Source: Hydrogenophaga intermedia
GTDB lineage: Bacteria; Pseudomonadota; Gammaproteobacteria; Burkholderiales; Burkholderiaceae_C
Assembly: GCF_000723405.1 (NCBI RefSeq)
Contig: NZ_CCAE010000015.1
Location: 25,057 to 89,056 of the forward strand
Direction: 5' to 3'
DNA length: 64,000 bases
A program made the translations under genes and the position numbers. Positions 59,259-64,000 of this stretch are shown in pieces. Positions within the stretch are counted from its first letter, which is position 1. The number at the start of each line of letters is the position of its first letter. The notes under the pieces were generated by a model. The model saw only the letters and a list, made by a program, of their open reading frames with translations. It was not told the DNA's origin and did no database searches.

Positions 59259-60077
59259 TCAGGGGTGCTTGGGCCGCGCCACCTGCGTCGGCAAGCCCAC
59301 CGGCCGCAGCACCACGGGCCCGAACCACGCTTCCACCGACTCGCCCGTGTTGTTCGAGTCCGTCATCAGCCCCAGGCCGGTGAGGCGTCCAGGGGCTTCG
59401 CCGAACGCAGCCTGGAAATCGGCTGCCACGTCGCGCTCCAGGTCGTTCCAGCGGCCCACGCCCTCCTCGCCCGACTGCACCACCAGCATGCGGATGCGGT
59501 CGGTGTGCGGGTTGGGGACCACGGTGCCCACCGGGTAGCGGTGGTCCCACACGTACATCAACGTGGCGTAGGGCATGGGCTCGCCGGTGATCAGTTGCAC
59601 GATCTCCGATAGCCAGCGGTCGCGCGGGCGGAACACGTCGCGGTCGCCATCGAAGGTGAGGATCACGCGCACCACCGCGTCGTCGATCTCGGCGTCGCGC
59701 AGGTCGGCCTTGTCATTGAGCTGCGGCACCAGCCAGGAAAACGCCAGCCGCAGCGAGGCGTCCACCGGTTCGCCCAGCGGCAGGCGCAGGGTGCTGTTGC
59801 CCGCGCGGCTGTTGGCGTGCACCGCGGGCCGGCCCTCGCGCTCGCCCACGCCGTAGCGCGTGGGGCGCGCCGAGCCGTAGCGCTGGTGGCGCCAGCCCGG
59901 TGTAACGCCCAACAAGCCCCAGTCGGACGCGCGCGCCCAGTCGGAATCGGCCAGAGCTTGTTCCACGGTGGACGGGTCCTCATCCGCAGGCAGCGCGGCG
60001 CAGCCCACCAGGGCGCACACCACGGCCAGCCAGGCGATGGAACGGATCAGGAGGCGTTGGCGCGTGGGATCGAGCAT
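59259..60077 (-). CDS. DUF3047-type lipoprotein
   Basis: A 272-residue predicted lipoprotein (IAWLAVVCALVGCAALPADED, lipobox LVGC near 25). The remainder matches, by pattern, the DUF3047 family (GEPVDASLRLAFSWLVPQLND near 101, AVVRVILTFDGDRDVF near 136, LMYVWDHRYPVGTVVPNPHTDRI near 172, GLGLMTDSNNTGESVEAWFGPV near 232). The function is unknown; the fold may be a carbohydrate-binding-like sandwich. The start is the ATG at 60075-60077, 7 bases after the stop of the coiled-coil gene. Last gene of the porin-ankyrin-coiled-coil transcript. Confidence 0.72.
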   Translation of the reverse strand: MLDPTRQRLLIRSIAWLAVVCALVGCAALPADEDPSTVEQALADSDWARASDWGLLGVTPGWRHQRYGSARPTRYGVGEREGRPAVHANSRAGNSTLRLPLGEPVDASLRLAFSWLVPQLNDKADLRDAEIDDAVVRVILTFDGDRDVFRPRDRWLSEIVQLITGEPMPYATLMYVWDHRYPVGTVVPNPHTDRIRMLVVQSGEEGVGRWNDLERDVAADFQAAFGEAPGRLTGLGLMTDSNNTGESVEAWFGPVVLRPVGLPTQVARPKHP

Positions 60078-60084
60078 GTCCTTC

Positions 60085-60735
60085 TCAGGGTGCCTTCGGG
60101 GGCGGAGGCTTGTGCTCGTCGAGTTTGTCGCGGTAAGTTTGCAGAATGTTTTCAAGTCCGACGCGGCCCAGCCCGGTGAAGGCTTCCAGGCGGCTCGCCT
60201 TCACGTCGGCCTGGTAAGCGCGGCAGTCGTCGATGAGCGCGCGGCCCACCTGATACAGGCCCTCTCCGCGCGTGCTGCAGGCGGCGAGCTCGCCACTCAA
60301 CACCTTGCCCTGCGCATCCAGCGCACGGCCCCGGTCGTTGGCCACCGTCAGGTCGCGTTCCAGCTTGGCCACGCGCTCCTGCAGCGTCGTCACCTGTCCT
60401 TCCAGCGCCGCCTTGTCGGTGCGCAGCGCGTCGCGCTCGGTGGTGGCGGCGGAGAGTTCGCGCGACAGGCGCTGCCCGCGCGCGGCCTCGCTGCGCGCCT
60501 GCTGCTGCAGAGCCTCGGCGTCGCCGCTCAGGCGCTGTCGTTCCTGCTCGGCAGTGCCTAGTTGCTGCTGCAGGGTGCTGATCTCCTGCGTGGCGCGCTG
60601 CACCTGCTGCTGCGCGCGGCGCAGGGCCTCGCGCTCGCGGTTGGCGCGCTTGTCGTCCTGCGCCAGGGCGCCGGTGCTCAGGCTGGCCAGGGCCAGCAGC
60701 AACACGGCGGCGCGTTGCCAGTTCCCGTGGTTCAT
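60085..60735 (-). CDS. Exported coiled-coil protein of unknown function
   Basis: A 216-residue protein with a signal peptide (AAVLLLALASLSTGALAQD). A long Gln/Glu/Arg-rich coiled coil runs from about residue 28 to 140 (heptads in LRRAQQQVQRATQEISTLQQ and ALEGQVTTLQERVAKLERDL), then a short globular tail with a cysteine pair (LAACSTRGEGL, LIDDCRAYQADV). It is periplasmic. Its ATG shares one base with the stop of the ankyrin gene (TGATG), so the genes are coupled. Confidence 0.8.
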   Translation of the reverse strand: MNHGNWQRAAVLLLALASLSTGALAQDDKRANREREALRRAQQQVQRATQEISTLQQQLGTAEQERQRLSGDAEALQQQARSEAARGQRLSRELSAATTERDALRTDKAALEGQVTTLQERVAKLERDLTVANDRGRALDAQGKVLSGELAACSTRGEGLYQVGRALIDDCRAYQADVKASRLEAFTGLGRVGLENILQTYRDKLDEHKPPPPKAP

Positions 60736-61577
60736 CAGAAATCCTCCGTGCGGTAAGGCCCGCTGGCGCGCAAGCTGCGCTGCTGCTCGCTGGCGCGCGC
60801 GCCCGCCGCCTGCAGGCGTTGCACCATGGCCGCTCGCTCCTCGCGCTCGGCCCAGTACAAGGGGCTCAGGCCGCTGGCGTCGATCGCGTTGGGATCGGCG
60901 CCGTGCGCGAGCAAGGCGTCCAGCAGCGCGGGCTGGTTGGTGTGAATGGCGATCACCAGCAGGCTGTCGCCCGAGCGGTCACGGGCGTCCGGGCGGGCGC
61001 CGGCCTCCAGCAGGGCGCGGGCCACGTCCAGGTGGCGCAGGTGGGCCGCCTGCACCAGCGGCGGCGTGTCGCCGTCGGCCGCGGCATCGGGCCGCGCACC
61101 GGCCTTGAGCAGCAGGCGCACCATGCGCTCGTGCCCGCGCACCGCGGCGGCCGACAGCGGCGTGGCGCCCCGGTGGCCGCGCCCGTCGGGCTCGGCACCG
61201 GCGCGCAGCAGCGCGCGCGCGCACTCCAGGTCGCCACTGCGCGCGGCCAGCATCAGCGGCGTGCGGCCCAGCGCATCCACGGCGTTGGCCTGGGCGCCCT
61301 GCTTCAAGGCCTCGCGCAGGCGCGCGGTGTCGGCGGCCTCGGCCGCCGCCAGCAGCTCGGCGTCCAGCGGCGTGGCCAGGCGCGGCGCGATCTCGCGCGC
61401 GGCGCGCTGCGCCTCGGCATTGTCCAGCGGCGACGTGAAGAAGCGCGGCGTGTCCTCCGGCGCCAGCCCGCCCTGTTCGATGCGGTCGCGCAGCGCCAGC
61501 CGCTCGGCGTCGGGCGCGGCGCAGCCGGCCAGCAGCGCGGCCAGAACAGCGAAGCCAGCGGCTTCAGAAGCGCGCAT
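60735..61577 (-). CDS. Ankyrin-repeat lipoprotein
   Basis: A 280-residue predicted lipoprotein (GFAVLAALLAGCAAPD, lipobox LAGC near 18). It has about five ankyrin repeats between residues 75 and 255, for example DALGRTPLMLAARSGDLECA, GHRGATPLSAAAVRGHERMV and DRSGDSLLVIAIHTNQPALL. It is probably a periplasmic or outer-membrane-facing interaction module. It overlaps the porin stop by 14 bases and the next gene by 1. Confidence 0.85.
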   Translation of the reverse strand: MRASEAAGFAVLAALLAGCAAPDAERLALRDRIEQGGLAPEDTPRFFTSPLDNAEAQRAAREIAPRLATPLDAELLAAAEAADTARLREALKQGAQANAVDALGRTPLMLAARSGDLECARALLRAGAEPDGRGHRGATPLSAAAVRGHERMVRLLLKAGARPDAAADGDTPPLVQAAHLRHLDVARALLEAGARPDARDRSGDSLLVIAIHTNQPALLDALLAHGADPNAIDASGLSPLYWAEREERAAMVQRLQAAGARASEQQRSLRASGPYRTEDF

Positions 61578-63120
61578 GGAAGTTGACCTGGAAGGTGTTG
61601 ATGGACAGTGGCAGGCCGGTGATCTCGCGGCTGGAGAGCCAGCGTGCGCTCAGCCAGGTGTTGCGGCTCAGCCCGTACTGCCCGCCCACGACAAAGCCCT
61701 TGCTGTTGGTGCCACCCAGGTGGAAGTCGGAGTCGGTGAACGCGTCGAGCACGGCGTCGGCTTCCAGGTAGCGGTAAGCCAGCGAGAGCTGCCAATCGCC
61801 CTTGAGCAGCATGGTGGGCATGCCCACCGCCACGCGCACCATGTAGCCCGTGTCCTCCTTCTCCAGGTTCAGGCCCGATCGCGCCAGCACGCGCGCCTGG
61901 TCGAAGCCCATGTTGCGCACATAGTCCGCGCTCACGATCAGGTGCACCGGGTTGAAGAGGTTGTAGTCCACCGCGGCCGTGAGGTTGAGCAGGCGGTAGT
62001 CGGCGGCCAGGCCGAAGGGGCCACCGAAGTTCGTCGGGTTCGACAGGTTGAACAGCGAGTTGCCCTTCTGGCGGAACGCGGGCTGGGTGGCGTCCTGCGT
62101 ATTGCTGTCGAAGCTGTTGCGAACGCCGCTGATGTTGCGGTAGTCGTACAGCGCCACGCCCAGCTTGGCGCGAAGGTCGTTGCTGGGCACCCATTCAACG
62201 CCCGCCTGCGCCGCCAGCAGCGACTTGCTGCGCGCTTCGCTGAGCGAGGAGCGCTCCAGGTTCTGCAACGGGAACCAGCCCACCACGCCGAAGGGCCGCC
62301 ACACGCGCGCGTTCGCCGCCGGGTCGTCGAACTGCAGGGCCACGCCGTCGAAGTTGAGGTCGTCGTCCCACACCAGGTCGGTGCTGAAGAAGGGGTTGGG
62401 GATGCGCCCGGCCGTGGTGGTGACCCAGGGCATGAAGTCGGGCGAACGCGCGCGCAGGTAGGCGCGATCGAGCGCAAAGTTGTATTTGCTGCCGTAGCTG
62501 CCCAGGGTCTGGTTGGTGGACACCGGGTCGTCGCTGCTGCCGGTGGTCAGGCGCAGTGCGGCGGTGATGTCCTGCGTCACGCGCGCCGTCAGGCCCAGGC
62601 GGGCGCGCAGGCGCTCGCGGTTGCGGTCGATCAGTGTGTTGCTGATGTTCTGGCCGCCCGCCAGGAAGAACAGCTCGGATGCGTTGGCCTCGTCGAACAT
62701 GTCGCGCTGATAGCCCACGCGGATCTCGCCGTCGAATCGGAAGCGGTCCACCCATTCGGGCACCGCGTTCACGTCGCCCCAGCGCTCGGCCTTGGCCTGG
62801 GCCACCACCTCTTCACGCACCTCGTTGGCGATCTGCTGGCGCACCGATTCGGGCACGTACTGGATGCGCACGGTGTTCTGCTCGGTCTTCTTCTGCTCGG
62901 CCACGGCCGCGCGCGCCCTGGCCTCGGCCTGGGCGATCAGGGCCTGCGCCTTGTCGGCGGGCAGCACGCCCTGCTGCACCAGGGCCTCGATGAGCTGCAG
63001 CGTGGTCTGGCGCAGCACCTCCAGGCTTTCGCGTTCGCTGGTCTGGGCCTGGGCGGTGCCGGTGGCCAGGGCGGCGGCCAGGGCGGTGGCGCGCAGGACA
63101 AAGGCGAAGGTTGGGGTCAT
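61564..63120 (-). CDS. Putative porin with N-terminal coiled-coil domain
   Basis: A 518-residue outer-membrane protein: signal peptide (LRATALAAALATGTAQAQ), a periplasmic helical stretch (residues 28-115, LIEALVQQGVLPADKAQALIAQ), then a beta-barrel starting FRFDGEIRVGYQRDMFD near 131 and ending STFQ-like strands with terminal NFHARF. It resembles the putative-porin family with the EIRxGYQ start. The substrate is unknown. First gene of porin-ankyrin-coiled-coil-DUF3047, with a TonB gene upstream on the same strand, 354 bases away. Confidence 0.8.
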   Translation of the reverse strand: MTPTFAFVLRATALAAALATGTAQAQTSERESLEVLRQTTLQLIEALVQQGVLPADKAQALIAQAEARARAAVAEQKKTEQNTVRIQYVPESVRQQIANEVREEVVAQAKAERWGDVNAVPEWVDRFRFDGEIRVGYQRDMFDEANASELFFLAGGQNISNTLIDRNRERLRARLGLTARVTQDITAALRLTTGSSDDPVSTNQTLGSYGSKYNFALDRAYLRARSPDFMPWVTTTAGRIPNPFFSTDLVWDDDLNFDGVALQFDDPAANARVWRPFGVVGWFPLQNLERSSLSEARSKSLLAAQAGVEWVPSNDLRAKLGVALYDYRNISGVRNSFDSNTQDATQPAFRQKGNSLFNLSNPTNFGGPFGLAADYRLLNLTAAVDYNLFNPVHLIVSADYVRNMGFDQARVLARSGLNLEKEDTGYMVRVAVGMPTMLLKGDWQLSLAYRYLEADAVLDAFTDSDFHLGGTNSKGFVVGGQYGLSRNTWLSARWLSSREITGLPLSINTFQVNFHARF

Positions 63121-63185
63121 GTCCGTCTCGTAGAAGGATGGTTGGGGTCGTTTCGGGGATGTGGGCGCACGGGCTTGGTTGGCGC

Positions 63186-63422
63186 GTCAGGGGCGGGCAC
63201 AGGGCCGTGGCGGCTTCACTGCGGTGGTCCTCGCTGCGCGAGGACTGCCCTGCGATGCTCGCGCGGGCGGCCAGGCGGCATAACTCACTGCGCTGGCTTC
63301 GCCAGCTCCGTTCAAACAGATGCCGCCAGTCAGTTCACGAAGCGCGCTGCGCGCGCTGGCCGCCCGCACTGCGCTTCTCGGCACCGCACAGGCGCCGCCA
63401 CGGCCCTGTGCCCGCCCCTGAC
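63186..63422. repeat. Non-coding element bounded by perfect 29-base inverted repeats
   Basis: Bases 63186-63214 and 63394-63422 are exact reverse complements (arm begins GTCAGGGGCGGGCACAGGGC). The 179-base centre holds smaller palindromes (TCCTCG...CGAGGA near 63229) and a GCGCGCTGCGCGCGC stretch. It fills most of the 354-base gap between the porin and TonB genes. I recognise similar wording from other Comamonadaceae genomes, so a dispersed MITE-like element is likely; it could also fold as RNA between the two genes. Confidence 0.72.
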
Positions 63423-63474
63423 GAGTGACTCCCGGGCTCGCCAACAGAAGACAGGCTGCGGTTTCCATGCGTTC

Positions 63475-64000
63475 TCACGATCGCGCGGACACGCGCAGGC
63501 GGATGGGTTGCGGCATGTCGCCGGGCGGGCCTTCGCGCACCGGTGCCAGGTTGCGCAGCGCGGCGCGCAGGGCATCGTCGAGCTCGGGCGAGCTGGCCGC
63601 ACCCACCAGTTCCACGCGCGTGACGCGCCCGCTGGTGTCGACCCAGACGTTGACCACGCGCAGGTAGTCCTGCGCCTTGCGCAGCTTCTCGTCGCGCGTG
63701 ATGGCGTCGGTGATGCGTTCGCGAACGAGCGCGCCGTACCACGCGAAGCGGTCGCCGGTTCCGCTGCTCGCCTTCCCGATCAGCGTGCTTCCATCGCCCG
63801 CCTGCATGCCGAAGGAATCGCCCGGACCACTGCCCGACAAGGGCGTGGTCAGCCCGGGCGGCGGCGCATCCGCAGGCGGCGCCGGCGTGGGAGCAGCCTG
63901 CGGCTTGGGCACGTCGATCTTCTCCTGTTGCTGCTGAGGTGGCGGCGGCGGGGGCGGCGTCGGAGAGCCTGCCCAGGCGGGGGGGGCCCAAGCGGGGGTG
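63475..64000 (-). CDS. TonB-family energy transducer, C-terminal part (cut by the window edge)
   Basis: The visible 174 codons cover a Pro- and Gln-rich periplasmic spacer (SPTPPPPPPPQQQQEK, then a Pro/Ala-rich run) and a TonB C-terminal domain: AWYGALVRERITDAITRDEKL near the middle, LRVVNVWVDTSGRVTRVELV and ELDDALRAALRNL. The start and membrane anchor lie beyond the right edge. It uses the proton-driven ExbB/ExbD motor to act on the outer membrane; those genes may lie upstream, outside the window. It shares strand with the porin cluster. Confidence 0.82.
   Translation of the reverse strand, partial: TPAWAPPAWAGSPTPPPPPPPQQQQEKIDVPKPQAAPTPAPPADAPPPGLTTPLSGSGPGDSFGMQAGDGSTLIGKASSGTGDRFAWYGALVRERITDAITRDEKLRKAQDYLRVVNVWVDTSGRVTRVELVGAASSPELDDALRAALRNLAPVREGPPGDMPQPIRLRVSARS

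Noticed and set aside
1..64000. tRNA, rRNA or transposase genes
   Set aside because: No cloverleaf, rRNA core sequence or transposase motif was seen in any gene-free stretch.

Overview
The window reads as chromosomal DNA of a very GC-rich betaproteobacterium, most likely a member of the Comamonadaceae (a Hydrogenophaga- or Acidovorax-like organism). This rests on codon and base use, on family-level recognition of the proteins (Bug/TctC and TRAP solute-binding proteins, an EpsL-type outer-membrane protein, XrtB-style polysaccharide genes), and on GC-rich dispersed extragenic elements that I recognise from that family. The genus is inference. The genes carry almost no sign of recent transfer, and no tRNA, rRNA, CRISPR array, prophage or transposase was found. 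Both ends cut through genes: pnp on the left and a TonB gene on the right.

Layout. 1-5.5 kb: housekeeping genes on the minus strand (pnp, rpsO, an aminotransferase, an amino-acid-type solute-binding protein, tsaD). 5.5-24.3 kb: a nitrate assimilation region. It holds a NIT-ANTAR antiterminator (nasR-like), an ABC nitrate transporter (nrtA-nrtB-nrtD), an MFS nitrate transporter (nasA), a ferritin-like diiron protein, a PP2C-kinase fusion, a NasT-like receiver-ANTAR protein with two PilJ-type repeats, then nirB-nirD-nitrate reductase-ybiB-cobA, a terminator, and a small PilJ-type sensor. 24.3-34.4 kb: assorted housekeeping and envelope genes (sterol desaturase family, YhiN-type flavoprotein, rpsU, yqeY, a TpsB transporter, an EamA exporter, pmbA, yjgA, mog, a SlyD-like isomerase, a beta-barrel protein). 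34.4-40.8 kb: Ku and LigD (bacterial end joining), cysE, trmJ, suhB. 40.8-44.9 kb: a large multi-PAS histidine kinase and a phosphodiesterase. 45-55 kb: what looks like a mevalonate or HMG catabolic region (Bug protein, CaiB CoA-transferase, HMG-CoA lyase, a broken LysR gene, degradative HMG-CoA reductase, a TRAP transporter, a MocR regulator). 55-59.3 kb: a repeat-rich gap, dsbC and two exopolysaccharide genes. 59.3-64 kb: an uncharacterised envelope set (DUF3047-type lipoprotein, coiled-coil protein, ankyrin lipoprotein, porin, TonB).

How the parts work together. Nitrate enters through the ABC or MFS transporter, is reduced to nitrite by the molybdenum reductase (mog supports its cofactor), and to ammonium by NirBD (CobA makes the siroheme precursor). 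Control is unusually legible in the DNA. There are four sigma-54 type -24/-12 elements with exact GG-N10-GC spacing, before nrtA, nasA, nirB and the small PilJ gene. An NtrC-like site lies before nrtA. The nrtA leader RNA can form two hairpins with the same AACGGC hexaloop, the second sharing its strand with a long terminator, which is the arrangement expected for an ANTAR antiterminator. A further hexaloop of the same type (AACGAC) lies in the nirB leader, close to the gene for the second ANTAR protein. In the 45-55 kb block the TRAP system would import mevalonate or a relative, HMG-CoA reductase would oxidise it to HMG-CoA, and HMG-CoA lyase would split that to acetyl-CoA and acetoacetate. 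The MocR operator repeats lie in the divergent promoter region.
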